Assembly: GCF_028736115.1 (NCBI RefSeq)
Contig: NZ_CP117877.1
Coordinates: forward strand, 3,968,001 to 4,032,000
Source: Mucilaginibacter sp. KACC 22063
Lineage (GTDB): Bacteria > Bacteroidota > Bacteroidia > Sphingobacteriales > Sphingobacteriaceae
Reading direction: 5' to 3'
Length of the DNA stretch: 64,000 nucleotides
The translations under genes and the position numbers were made by a program. Numbering within the stretch: position 1 is the stretch's first letter; each line of letters starts with the position of its first letter. This document shows, piece after piece, positions 29,030 through 37,614 of this stretch. The notes beneath the pieces are model-generated. The model had not been told where the DNA came from. It saw only the letters and a program-made list of their open reading frames with translations, and ran no database searches.

Positions 29030-30330
29030 AACTATTTGCCAAATACAACCGCATTTTATTGTTGCTGCTGCTTGCCGGTTTGCTGGCCATAGGCACATCC
29101 TTTTACTATACGTTAAGTTACTTCTTAAATGCCAAGATAGACGAGGGGCTTAGGGAAGAGCTGATGGAAGTAAACGATTACATGCATGTTAAAAACATTA
29201 CCCCTGCACCATCTGATGATGACAACCTGGTAGTTGAATATAAACCTGCATTAAGAGCTTCGGGTAAGCGGTTTTACAAGGACACTACGTTTTACAATCC
29301 GCGGAAAAAGATCACTGAAAATGCCAGGTATTTAAAAACATCCATTGTCATTAATAATAAGCCGGTACAGGTACTGATCTTAAACTCAAAATCGGCGCAA
29401 TCACGCGAAGTACAATGGATCTTTGCTGCCATTATCATTCCTGTTATTATCATATTCGGTTTATTAGCTTTAATTAACCGTTACCTGCTATTAAAACTAT
29501 GGTCGCCATTTGACCAGATATTGAAACACATCAGGGCGCTGGATCTAAACCACGGAAGTTATAAAGATACCGTGACGGATGTAGAAGAATTCAGGCAGTT
29601 AAATGAATCGGTTAAGCAAATGACCAGGCGGATTGAAGGCGATTTCAGGGAAGTGAAATTATTTACTGAAAATGCCTCGCATGAGATGATGACACCTTTA
29701 GCCATTATCAACTCCAAGCTGGATACCCTGCTACAATCGGATACCCTGGCCGAAAAAGACAGCAGGGCATTGCGCGACCTTTACAAAGCAACTACCCGGT
29801 TAAACAAGATTAATCAGTCGCTGCTGCTACTGGTTAAAATAGACCATGATCTGTTAGGAGAACAGGAATGGCTCGACCTGAGTAAGCTGATTGGCCAAAA
29901 GATTGAAAATTTCCAGGAACTGATCTTACAACGCAACCTGAGTTTAAGTTTTGATACGGATCATTGCAGGATAATGGGCAACAAGTACCTGATTGATATT
30001 TTACTCAACAACCTGTTCAGCAACGCCATCAGGCATAATGTAGAAGGCGGACAGATAAGCATTAAAGTAAGCCATGGACTGCTTTCATTTGAAAATACAG
30101 GCTTGCCTACACCACTGGCAGAAGCGCACATTTTTGAACGTTTCTACAAAGACCCTTCTTCAGAAGGTATAGGCCTTGGACTTGCCATTATGAAACAGAT
30201 CTGTAACAAGCAGGATTGCACGCTAAGGTATTACTTTAAATCGCCCATGCACGGATTTGATATCGGCTTTAAAACGGTTGAAGCTAAGCAATGTGAGTAC
30301 CAAATAGATAGCCTATCAGCGCCGTTGTAG
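29026..30330 (+). CDS. Sensor histidine kinase
   Basis: This 434-aa protein has transmembrane segments at about 9-33 and 130-150 flanking a ~95-residue periplasmic domain. A HAMP-like linker leads to a dimerisation/phospho-acceptor helix with His219 in NASHEMMTPLAI. The ATPase domain has an N-box (NNLFSNAIRHNVEGG) and G-box (GIGLGLAIMKQI). The family phosphorylates its partner regulator, here encoded by the overlapping upstream gene. The 3' end overlaps the convergent VIT transporter gene by 47 nt, so the last ~15 residues, beyond the conserved domain, are encoded opposite that gene. The signal sensed is unknown. Confidence 0.92.
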   Translation: MKLFAKYNRILLLLLLAGLLAIGTSFYYTLSYFLNAKIDEGLREELMEVNDYMHVKNITPAPSDDDNLVVEYKPALRASGKRFYKDTTFYNPRKKITENARYLKTSIVINNKPVQVLILNSKSAQSREVQWIFAAIIIPVIIIFGLLALINRYLLLKLWSPFDQILKHIRALDLNHGSYKDTVTDVEEFRQLNESVKQMTRRIEGDFREVKLFTENASHEMMTPLAIINSKLDTLLQSDTLAEKDSRALRDLYKATTRLNKINQSLLLLVKIDHDLLGEQEWLDLSKLIGQKIENFQELILQRNLSLSFDTDHCRIMGNKYLIDILLNNLFSNAIRHNVEGGQISIKVSHGLLSFENTGLPTPLAEAHIFERFYKDPSSEGIGLGLAIMKQICNKQDCTLRYYFKSPMHGFDIGFKTVEAKQCEYQIDSLSAPL

Positions 30331-30982
30331 CCATAGCAATTGTACCCCAGAAACATATTTTTAATACCCCTGCCCAAATCGGCGAACCACCTGTACGGGC
30401 AGCTACAGCACCAAGCATCATCAGGAAAATGATAGAGCCGGTGTATTGCCATACGATCATGCCGGGCAAAGGCGCAAAAATGGAGACTATAAGCGGCAGT
30501 AAAGCACCCACCAGGAAGGAAGCAAACGATGCAAGCGCAGCTTGCAAGGGTTTGGCTGCCGAAATCTCGGTCATACCCAATTCATCACGCAGGTGAGCCT
30601 CCAAAGCATCATGCTCAGTAAGTGCAATAGCCACCTGCGATGCCAGCTCGTCAGAAAGGCCCCTATTTTTATAGATCAGGGTAAGCTCCTTCAACTCTTC
30701 TTCGGGCATATCCCTCAGTTCGGCTTTCTCCCGCTGAATATCGGCTTTCTCAGTTTCCTCCTGCGAACTTACAGATACATACTCACCCGCGGCCATTGAC
30801 ATGGCGCCAGCAATAAGTCCGGACAAAGCAGTTAAAATGATCGTATTTCTTTCATGCGTAGCAGCAGCTACACCAATTACCAAACTGGTGGTTGACAAAA
30901 TGCCATCATTAGCGCCAAGCACACCAGCCCTTAACCAGCCCACACGATTAATAAAATGCCTTTCGTTATCGTTGTTATTCAT
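30284..30982 (-). CDS. VIT1/CCC1-family iron/manganese transporter
   Basis: This 232-aa membrane protein opens with WLRAGVLGANDGILSTTSLV, the family signature, and AGAMSMAAGEYVSVSSQ. A cytosolic acidic, helical metal-binding-type stretch at about 75-140 follows (EETEKADIQREK, MPEEELKEL). Three further hydrophobic segments complete the five-helix plan. Related proteins move Fe2+ or Mn2+ out of the cytosol. Its 3' end overlaps the histidine kinase gene tail-to-tail by 47 nt. No metal regulator is adjacent. Confidence 0.9.
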   Translation of the reverse strand: MNNNDNERHFINRVGWLRAGVLGANDGILSTTSLVIGVAAATHERNTIILTALSGLIAGAMSMAAGEYVSVSSQEETEKADIQREKAELRDMPEEELKELTLIYKNRGLSDELASQVAIALTEHDALEAHLRDELGMTEISAAKPLQAALASFASFLVGALLPLIVSIFAPLPGMIVWQYTGSIIFLMMLGAVAARTGGSPIWAGVLKICFWGTIAMATTALIGYLFGTHIA

Positions 30983-31023
30983 TGTGATGAAATAGATTTA
31001 ACTGCCTTGCTAAATATACCCAT

Positions 31024-31860
31024 TTAAAGTTCCATACTAAAACTTAGCCCGGCAGCGCCATTCTGATAAGAGGGCATTAAGATCGAACTTGTTTTAGGTT
31101 GCTTTTTCAATTCCTCCGGTACATCCTTATTATGTTCTTCGCGTCGACTTTTTTTAGTGAGGTGATTACGCAGATAAGGATATACAAGATATGCCGTTTT
31201 TGTAGCCAGAATACCCACACCGGCACCCGCTACCACATCACTAAGCCAATGGTCCTGGTGATAAATCCTGAAGATGCCGGTAGTAGTGGCAAACCCATAA
31301 CCGATAACGCCATACCATGCCGATTTTCCGCTTAACTCCTGCGACATAAACTCGGCTTCGGCAAAAGCATTGGCGGTATGTCCTGAAGGAAAGGAATACC
31401 TGTCGGCTCCGTTTGGCCGCGTTCTGTGGGTAGCATGCTTAACAGAAAACACAAACAAGCTGCTCATGGCTTCTGACAAACCTAAGAGAATAGTACGATC
31501 TAAAAACGTGTTTTTACCATGCACGCCTACCAGGTTAAGGCCATACGTAAGAACGACAGGGGCATATTGAAAATAATTTTCTAAGTGCGAGTTAGTGACA
31601 ATATCGTGCTGATAAGCCTCATTATAAACATAACGATCTAAGCGCCGCTGTGGTTTCAGGTAAAAGGAGCTTATACCATACCCAATCATTACGGCCGGCG
31701 GAATCAGTGTCCACTTCCTGGTTTTTAAATGTGGTACGGTATCCGGTACCGTGGTCAGATCTTTTTTTAAAGTATCTGCCACGTTTACTTTACTGGTATC
31801 GTTTTGCGCAACACACCTTAACGAAACCACACATAATATTACAAATAGCCAGCTTTTCAT
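31024..31860 (-). CDS. PAP2-family phosphatase (envelope)
   Basis: This 278-aa protein begins with a signal peptide (cleavage near RCVAQ) and holds several hydrophobic segments. The three PAP2 motifs are present in order: KHATHRTRP at about 138-146, SFPSGHTANAFAE at about 155-167, and FRIYHQDHWLSDVVAG at about 193-208, where the usual SRxxxxxH first motif residue is Phe. Such enzymes dephosphorylate undecaprenyl pyrophosphate, lipid A or phospholipids on the outer face of a membrane. The exact substrate is not readable. It lies 41 nt upstream of the VIT gene in the same direction, with a separate role. Confidence 0.88.
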   Translation of the reverse strand: MKSWLFVILCVVSLRCVAQNDTSKVNVADTLKKDLTTVPDTVPHLKTRKWTLIPPAVMIGYGISSFYLKPQRRLDRYVYNEAYQHDIVTNSHLENYFQYAPVVLTYGLNLVGVHGKNTFLDRTILLGLSEAMSSLFVFSVKHATHRTRPNGADRYSFPSGHTANAFAEAEFMSQELSGKSAWYGVIGYGFATTTGIFRIYHQDHWLSDVVAGAGVGILATKTAYLVYPYLRNHLTKKSRREEHNKDVPEELKKQPKTSSILMPSYQNGAAGLSFSMEL

Positions 31861-31953
31861 GATACCAATAAAGCCTGCTAATTACACAAACAATCTGTAG
31901 CAATTTTGAAGTGTGGCATAACTTGGCATTACTTATAAAACAGATCATTAAAA

Positions 31954-33114
31954 GTGGAAACTTTTAATCAAATTCCTCGTATATTCAAAAAAATCAGAGT
32001 AGTGCCTTTAAGAGAATTAGAGCGTATAGCTGCAGTTAACCGCTTTCTGAGGCTGGAGATCAGCAGGGAGAAAGAGCTGCAGGAAATTGTGGAACTGGCA
32101 GCCAGAATCTGCCAGACACCTACTGCGTTGATCACGCTGATCAATGAAGATACGCAGTATATTAAATTCAAGATCGGTTTCAGGCCGGATACCACCTCAC
32201 GGGCAGATGCCTTTTGTAACCATGTGATTGAGCAGGAACATGTAATGATGGTGCGCGATGCACTTTTAGATGATCGTTTTGCAAACAATCCGTTGGTATT
32301 AGGCGATCCGGATATCCGGTTTTACGCAGGTGCACCATTAACAACCCGCGACGGATTGAATTTAGGCAGCCTGTGCGTTATAGATCAAAAACCCAATGAG
32401 CTGAATGAACTTCAGCAGCAAATACTTGCAGGTTTATCTAAACAGGTCATACAGTTATTGGAATTTGAAAGCAGTGTATCCATACTTAAAGAACAATATA
32501 TCACAGCTAAACGCTCAGAAATTGAACTTCGTTCCTTTTTTGAGAGCTCTATTGATTGCCATATGCTGCTGGGTAAAAATTTCGAACTGCTGGCTTTTAA
32601 CAAAGCTGTGGAAAGGATGATCTTAAATGCGTACAACAAAGTTTTGGTGCGGGGAACTGAAATGGGGCAGTATGTTAACCCTAAGTTTAGAGACGATTTT
32701 TACAATAATTATCTAAAAGCACTGAAAGGGACAGCCGCATTTGAACAAAGGAAGATCAACTACGGGAACCGGGATATCTGGTGGGTAATAAAATATGAAC
32801 CAGCCTTTGACCCAGATGGTGAAATAATCGGCGTTTCGGTTAATTCATCTGATGTGACCGCAAGGGTTGAACATGAGAACACAGTTAATGTTCAAAACCA
32901 GTCTTTACAAGAAATCGCCTTTATCCAGTCGCACGAGTTACGCCGTCCGGTTGCTTCGATTATTGGTTTAATAGACCTTTTAAAGGACGACGAAAGGGTG
33001 AATGATATTGAAGAACTAAAACTGATGGAGAAAGCCGTACATGAGCTGGACGAAAAGATCCGCCTGGTGGTCAACTATACTTCAGATCCTGAAAACAATC
33101 AATCCAAAGTTTAA
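31954..33114 (+). CDS. GAF-PAS sensor protein with histidine-kinase dimerisation domain but no ATPase domain
   Basis: This 386-aa cytoplasmic protein starts at GTG. A GAF domain spans about 40-170, with the Bacteroidetes-type pattern AFCNHVIEQ and FYAGAPLTTRDGLNLGSLCV (20 residues). A PAS domain spans about 190-305, and a HisKA-like helix carries His327 in IQSHELRRPVASI. The chain ends about 60 residues later, with no N-, G1- or G2-box, so it cannot bind ATP as an ordinary kinase. It may be phosphorylated by another kinase, or act as a dimerising sensor. The following spacer holds no second half, so truncation by frameshift is not evident. Confidence 0.85.
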   Translation: METFNQIPRIFKKIRVVPLRELERIAAVNRFLRLEISREKELQEIVELAARICQTPTALITLINEDTQYIKFKIGFRPDTTSRADAFCNHVIEQEHVMMVRDALLDDRFANNPLVLGDPDIRFYAGAPLTTRDGLNLGSLCVIDQKPNELNELQQQILAGLSKQVIQLLEFESSVSILKEQYITAKRSEIELRSFFESSIDCHMLLGKNFELLAFNKAVERMILNAYNKVLVRGTEMGQYVNPKFRDDFYNNYLKALKGTAAFEQRKINYGNRDIWWVIKYEPAFDPDGEIIGVSVNSSDVTARVEHENTVNVQNQSLQEIAFIQSHELRRPVASIIGLIDLLKDDERVNDIEELKLMEKAVHELDEKIRLVVNYTSDPENNQSKV

Positions 33115-33142
33115 ATTTTTTTTTCAAGCATCATAATATCAT

Positions 33143-33199
33143 ATTACTGCAATATCAAAAGCAACATTATTGCAATTGATGAATTTAGGTTTATGTTTG
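33143..33199 (+). promoter_or_regulatory. Candidate promoter with repeated ATTGCAAT-like operator
   Basis: ATTG at 33169-33172 and TATGTTTG at 33192-33199, separated by 19 nt, match the Bacteroidetes -33/-7 pattern with one mismatch. The motif attactgcaat (33143-33153) recurs as attattgcaat (33166-33176) 23 bp downstream, about two helical turns, and the second copy overlaps the -33 box. The core ATTGCAAT at 33169-33176 is a perfect palindrome. A regulator binding here would control the flavoprotein gene at 33238. Confidence 0.5.
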
Positions 33200-33237
33200 T
33201 CGATGCAAATCACGGCAACATATAATCTGAATTATTT

Positions 33238-34146
33238 ATGGAATCAAATCATATTTTTGACGTAATCATCATAGGTGGCAGCTACGCGGGGCTTTCAGCA
33301 GCAATGGCATTAGGCCGTTCTTTGCGTAAGGTGCTAATTATTGATAGTGGCAATCCGTGCAATAAGCAAACGCCTCATTCACACAACTTTTTGACACAGG
33401 ACGGATCCCCCCCGTATGAAATCTCTGCTATAGCCAAAAAACAAGTTGAAAATTATCCAACAGTCAGCTTTCATAACGGCTCAGCTGTTAGCGGAAAACG
33501 ATCAGGTGACTATTTTGAAATAAGCACAGATAATGGAGAAAGCTTTAACGGTAAAAAACTGCTTTTTGCAAGTGGCATAACAGATATTATGCCCAATATC
33601 AAAGGGTTTTCTGAATGCTGGGGTATTACCGTCATACACTGCCCATATTGTCATGGATACGAGTTCAGGGGGCAGCAAACAGCTGTTTTAGCAAATGGTG
33701 ACCGGGCATTTCATATTGCTTCGTTAGTTAAAAATCTAACCGACCAGATTACCATTTTCACTTCTGGCGATGTGTCTTTTACCGACGATCAACTGAAACG
33801 CCTGAACGATAACCAAATAAATATTGTAACTACTGCCTTAATCGAGATAGCACATAACAAAGGACATCTTGAACATCTTGTGTTAGCAGATGGCAGTAAA
33901 CATCATTTTACGGCTGCTTATGCTTCGCTTCCGTTTAGACAAAGCTCAGATATTCCAATGTCGCTTGGTTGCGAACTAACGGAACAAGGCTACTTAAAAG
34001 TAGATCTTTTGCAAAAAACTACAACTGATGGTGTTTTTGCCTGCGGCGACAATGCTGTGATGATGCGCTCTGTTGCTAACGCAGTATACAGCGGCAATAT
34101 GGCAGGTGCAGCTATCAATAAAGAATTAACTGATGCATCTTTTTAA
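33238..34146 (+). CDS. Thioredoxin-reductase-like FAD/NAD(P) oxidoreductase
   Basis: This 302-aa flavoprotein has the N-terminal dinucleotide motif IIGGSYAGLSAAM at about 11-23. The redox pair Cys135/Cys138 lies in VIHCPYCHGYE, and the C-terminal FAD motif reads GVFACGDNAV. The length and CPYC motif place it in the thioredoxin-reductase-like group, but no thioredoxin is adjacent and the NADPH-binding glycine loop is weak (the segment reads LANGDRAFH). Some relatives oxidise small-molecule dithiols. It stands alone between the GAF/PAS sensor and the SDR operon. Confidence 0.88.
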   Translation: MESNHIFDVIIIGGSYAGLSAAMALGRSLRKVLIIDSGNPCNKQTPHSHNFLTQDGSPPYEISAIAKKQVENYPTVSFHNGSAVSGKRSGDYFEISTDNGESFNGKKLLFASGITDIMPNIKGFSECWGITVIHCPYCHGYEFRGQQTAVLANGDRAFHIASLVKNLTDQITIFTSGDVSFTDDQLKRLNDNQINIVTTALIEIAHNKGHLEHLVLADGSKHHFTAAYASLPFRQSSDIPMSLGCELTEQGYLKVDLLQKTTTDGVFACGDNAVMMRSVANAVYSGNMAGAAINKELTDASF

Positions 34147-34202
34147 CATCATTCAGCATTTTAGCATTACCTGAGATTTAGCTACAACAAACCAAGGTTT
34201 GG

Positions 34203-34226
34203 TTACATGCCCCATTCTTACATGCC
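34203..34226 (+). promoter_or_regulatory. Direct repeat upstream of the SDR-Atu4866-AraC operon
   Basis: The nonamer ttacatgcc occurs at 34203-34211 and again at 34218-34226, a 15-bp period. A GACCTTTG box (34228-34235), one mismatch from the -7 consensus, follows directly. AraC-type regulators often bind direct repeats next to the promoter, and one is encoded as the last gene of this operon. The link is inferred. Confidence 0.45.
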
Positions 34227-34253
34227 TGACCTTTGTATTATTAATTTAATACA

Positions 34254-35111
34254 ATGACACAGGAAACAAAGCAATCAGAAAAAGTATGGTTCGTAACCGG
34301 AGCATCTAAAGGCCTTGGAGCAGACCTTGTTCAGCGCCTGTTATCTGAAGGATATAAGGTAGCTGCTACCTCAAGAAAGAAACAAGCGCTTATTGATCTT
34401 GTTGGAGAGCAGGAAAACTTTCTACCGCTAAACATGGACGTAACAAGCGACCCGGACGTTAAAAAGGCTATTGAAGAGGTTATTGAGAAATTCGGCCGTA
34501 TAGATGTTGTGGTAAACAATGCCGGTTACAGCCAGATTGGTGCGGTTGAAGAACTAAGCGCCGAAGAGGTACAACGCAATTTTGATGTTAACGTGTTCGG
34601 GCCGTTACACGTGATACGCCATGCCGCACCTTACCTGCGCAAGCAAGATTCTGGTCATATCTTCAACATCGCTTCTATCGGTGGTTTTGTAGGCAACTTC
34701 CCTGCATTTGGCATTTATTGCTCAACAAAGTTCGCTATGGCGGGATATACCGAATCGCTTGCCGTTGAACTGGCACCGTTCGGGGTGCATACCACCCTGG
34801 TCTATCCGGGCTATTTCCGCACTAACTTTTTAGAGAAAGATTCGGCAATGGTTCCAGCTAATCCTATTGAGGCTTATGCCAATGCCCGTGCGGTAGAAGA
34901 GCAGCATCTTAACGAGATCAACGGGCACCAACCTAACGATCCAAAAAAGGCAGCTGCAGTATTTATAGAACTCAGCAAACAAGAGCAGCCCCCGGTGCAT
35001 TTTTTTATGGGTATTGATACTGCTCCTTTTGTAAAAGACAAGATCAGGATCATTGAGCAGTCGCTTGAGGATAACAAACAACTGGCAGAGTCAACCGCAA
35101 TAGAAGCATAA
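34254..35111 (+). CDS. Short-chain dehydrogenase/reductase
   Basis: This 285-aa classical SDR has TGASKGLG at 15-22 for NAD(P), NNAGYS at about 90-95, the catalytic Ser in NIASIGG and the Tyr-xxx-Lys pair in GIYCSTKFAM. Substrate is unknown. Its stop codon shares one base with the start of the Atu4866-like gene, and an AraC regulator follows, so this looks like a self-regulated operon. An adjacent SDR and AraC activator is a common arrangement. Confidence 0.92.
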   Translation: MTQETKQSEKVWFVTGASKGLGADLVQRLLSEGYKVAATSRKKQALIDLVGEQENFLPLNMDVTSDPDVKKAIEEVIEKFGRIDVVVNNAGYSQIGAVEELSAEEVQRNFDVNVFGPLHVIRHAAPYLRKQDSGHIFNIASIGGFVGNFPAFGIYCSTKFAMAGYTESLAVELAPFGVHTTLVYPGYFRTNFLEKDSAMVPANPIEAYANARAVEEQHLNEINGHQPNDPKKAAAVFIELSKQEQPPVHFFMGIDTAPFVKDKIRIIEQSLEDNKQLAESTAIEA

Positions 35112-35362
35112 TGAAAACTATTGAAGAAACCGAAGCGTACATTGGTATGTGGGTTACTGCAGATGGTTTTGTACGCCAGGAGCTACGTCCCAACAACCGG
35201 TATGACGAAGCACGGGGAAGCCGGAAAAGCGCATACCAGGGCAGCTATTGGGTAACCGGAAATCATATAGATTATAAAGACGATACTGGTTTTACCGCCG
35301 ACGGCGAATTTCGTGATGGGATATTATACCATGGCGGCATGATTTTTCATAAAGAGATATAA
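35111..35362 (+). CDS. Atu4866-domain small protein
   Basis: This 83-aa protein reads IGMWVTADGFVRQEL near the start, GSYWVTGNHIDYKDDTGFTA in the middle and ends YHGGMIFHKEI. This pattern matches the small Atu4866 family, built as a compact beta-barrel and often found beside oxidoreductases. No catalytic residues are evident and no signal peptide is present. The one-base overlap with the SDR gene indicates co-translation. Function is not known to me. Confidence 0.82.
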   Translation: MKTIEETEAYIGMWVTADGFVRQELRPNNRYDEARGSRKSAYQGSYWVTGNHIDYKDDTGFTADGEFRDGILYHGGMIFHKEI

Positions 35363-35374
35363 GTAAATTTGGTT

Positions 35375-36289
35375 ATGAGTAACACATTCCGTTTTCGTAC
35401 GCTACAGGATCTGCACGCCTACTACGGGTTGCCTAAACCGGAGCACCCGCTCATTAGTGTGATTGACTACAGTAAGGTGAAATATCCTGAAGATATTCAG
35501 GATTTAAAATGGATGCAGGACTTTTACCTTTTTGCACTGAAACGGAATGTGCATGCCAAATTTAATTATGGACACCAGCCTTATGATTTTGACTCGGGCG
35601 TGCTCTCCTTTTTTGCACCACAGCAGCTATTGCATGTAGAGATTAAAACAGATGTACAGGTTAACCAAACCGGCTGGCTTTTACTGCTCCATCCCGATTT
35701 TTTGTGGAATACGCCACTGGCTGCGCAGATCAAGAATTACGAGTTCTTTCAGTACAAGGTAAACGAGGCGCTGTTTCTATCTAAAAAAGAAGAAGCAACC
35801 ATTGCTGAAATATTCCAGAAAATTGAAAAGGAATACCAATCTAACATGGACAGGTTCAGCCAATCGCTGATCATTAATCAGTTGGAATACCTGCTCATTT
35901 ATGCCGACAGATTCTACAACCGGCAGTTCCTTACGCGCAAAATCACCAATCACCAGATACTGAATAAACTTGAGCTGTTAATGAATGATTATTTTGCGGA
36001 TGACAATCTTGTAAATAAAGGCATACCCACGGTAATGTCTGTAGCTAATCAGCTTAACATTTCTGCTAACTACCTCAGTACGCTTTTAAAAGTACTTACC
36101 GGGCAAAGCACACAGCACTTTATTCATGACAAACTGATTGAGAAGGCAAAAGAAAAACTATCTGCTACTGATCTGTCTGTCTCTGAAATTGCTTACGGAT
36201 TGGGTTTCGAGCATTCGCAGTCGTTCAGCAAATTATTTAAAGCAAAAACCAATCTATCGCCAATTGAGTTCAGGCAGGCCTACAATTGA
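35375..36289 (+). CDS. AraC-family transcriptional regulator
   Basis: This 304-aa protein is read from the ATG at 35375; a TTG two codons earlier is possible but not needed. The N-terminal ~190 residues form an effector domain without a recognised signature. The C-terminal ~100 residues carry the two helix-turn-helix motifs of AraC/XylS proteins (VANQLNISANYLSTLLK and SEIAYGLGFEHSQSFSKLFK). It probably controls its own operon through the direct repeat at 34203-34226. A terminator follows. Confidence 0.92.
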   Translation: MSNTFRFRTLQDLHAYYGLPKPEHPLISVIDYSKVKYPEDIQDLKWMQDFYLFALKRNVHAKFNYGHQPYDFDSGVLSFFAPQQLLHVEIKTDVQVNQTGWLLLLHPDFLWNTPLAAQIKNYEFFQYKVNEALFLSKKEEATIAEIFQKIEKEYQSNMDRFSQSLIINQLEYLLIYADRFYNRQFLTRKITNHQILNKLELLMNDYFADDNLVNKGIPTVMSVANQLNISANYLSTLLKVLTGQSTQHFIHDKLIEKAKEKLSATDLSVSEIAYGLGFEHSQSFSKLFKAKTNLSPIEFRQAYN

Positions 36290-36312
36290 TAAGTTCCTAT
36301 CTTTAAAATAAC

Positions 36313-36340
36313 AAATGCCCCGGTAAATACCAGGGCATTT
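36313..36340. terminator. Bidirectional intrinsic terminator
   Basis: Arms aaatgccc (36313-36320) and gggcattt (36333-36340) pair around an inner ggta/tacc stem. It lies between the converging AraC and YXWGXW genes. Confidence 0.8.
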
Positions 36341-36359
36341 CTATGATACATTACTGCAA

Positions 36360-37451
36360 TTAGTGCCTTCTTTCTTCATGCGGCTGCGGCCTTGCCATAT
36401 GTGGCTGTTGCATACGTGGGGCCTGCATATGCTGAGGTTGCATATGAGGTTGTTGCATATGCGGCTGCTGCATGGCATGCATGTGCTGCTGTTGCATATT
36501 GTTTTGAGGCGCATGGTTACCCGGCTGTGGCTGGTTCATGCTGTTATGATAAGCATCCGGGCTTTTGATCTGGTTATTCCTGTTGTTTACGTCCATTGCA
36601 TTCGCATGCACCTGGTTAGCATTAGCGCCATTTGATCTCGGATCGTTTGCATTACCATTAAACCTTGGATTATTTCCGTTTCTGCCCATTGGTTGACCAG
36701 CGTTTTGCTGTGACCTTGGGCCATTATCAGCACCACGAAACTGTGTACCACCTACCCTGTTTACAGCAGCCCTCTCCGGACGGCCGCCGTTGTTTTTGAA
36801 AAACTGGCTACGATCCTGCATCGCATGATTTTGATGCGTAGTTTGCTCGGCTGTTGGCTGTATATGCTGTTCGCGCATGGCGGCCATTTCTTCCGGGCGT
36901 GGCCTCGCCTGAACGCCGCCTTGTCCGCCGTTAAAGCTTACGCGGTTATTATTTATAACCGTGTTGTGCACGTTCACGGTTTCATCTACATAGGTATTAT
37001 GTACTACAGTTTTGTTTACGTTAACTACGGCAGTGTTGTAACGGAAATGATCGCCAGACCAGCCCCCACCAACGAAACCTGTACCGCAGTAGCCGTAACC
37101 ATAGTTAATACCACCGTAGAAACCTACATGTGCGCCCCAGTAACCTGCATGGAATCCATAAACACCACCTGTATATCCCCAGTAAGCTGGTGTCCACAGT
37201 AATCCGGGACGAGGCGGTGCCATCCAGACACCGGGTACCCAGTAATAATCCTGCAGGTCATCGCTCCAAGCCCAATAACCCGGAACCCATAAATAACCAT
37301 CAGTCGGGCATGGCGGCTGCGTATACACAGGTAGCGGCGGTGGCGCAACATGTGCCGAAATACTAATACCAATACTTACCTGCGCAAATATATTTGAGGT
37401 AGCAAATAACATAATTAAGGCTACTAAGCCTGTTTTTAGTGACTTCTTCAT
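36360..37451 (-). CDS. YXWGXW-repeat exported protein with His/Met/Gln-rich tail
   Basis: This 363-aa protein has a signal peptide (cleavage near NIFAQ). The first ~110 residues contain Trp/Tyr/Pro repeats of the YXWGXW type (GYLWVPGYWAW, YYWVPGVWM, LLWTPAYWGY). A Gly-rich and Asn/Val-rich middle follows. The last ~60 residues form irregular repeats of Met, His, Gln and Pro (QQPHMQQPHMQPQHMQ), encoded by short tandem DNA repeats around 36395-36500. The tail is histidine- and methionine-rich, so it may bind copper or nickel; that is an inference. Such proteins are common but uncharacterised in Bacteroidetes and Proteobacteria. Confidence 0.82.
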   Translation of the reverse strand: MKKSLKTGLVALIMLFATSNIFAQVSIGISISAHVAPPPLPVYTQPPCPTDGYLWVPGYWAWSDDLQDYYWVPGVWMAPPRPGLLWTPAYWGYTGGVYGFHAGYWGAHVGFYGGINYGYGYCGTGFVGGGWSGDHFRYNTAVVNVNKTVVHNTYVDETVNVHNTVINNNRVSFNGGQGGVQARPRPEEMAAMREQHIQPTAEQTTHQNHAMQDRSQFFKNNGGRPERAAVNRVGGTQFRGADNGPRSQQNAGQPMGRNGNNPRFNGNANDPRSNGANANQVHANAMDVNNRNNQIKSPDAYHNSMNQPQPGNHAPQNNMQQQHMHAMQQPHMQQPHMQPQHMQAPRMQQPHMARPQPHEERRH

Positions 37452-37614
37452 AGATTAATTGTTTAACATCATACGCTATGGACAATACTTAATTATCAAA
37501 GTTCAATTAGAATTGCATTAGAATTTCAGTAGCCAACGTCTGCTTAGGTCAAAGCATATCGCCAACAATTTATTTCCGGCGGCTGTTATATAAGGCGGAT
37601 AATTTTAAAGCGAA

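Noticed and set aside
36395..36500. Possible CRISPR-like array of catatg repeats
   Set aside because: Repeats are short, in frame and encode a Met/His/Gln-rich protein tail; there are no unique spacers and no cas genes.
36825..37202. 125-codon open frame antisense to the YXWGXW gene
   Set aside because: It is a product of the repetitive composition of the opposite gene; no start context or homology is evident.
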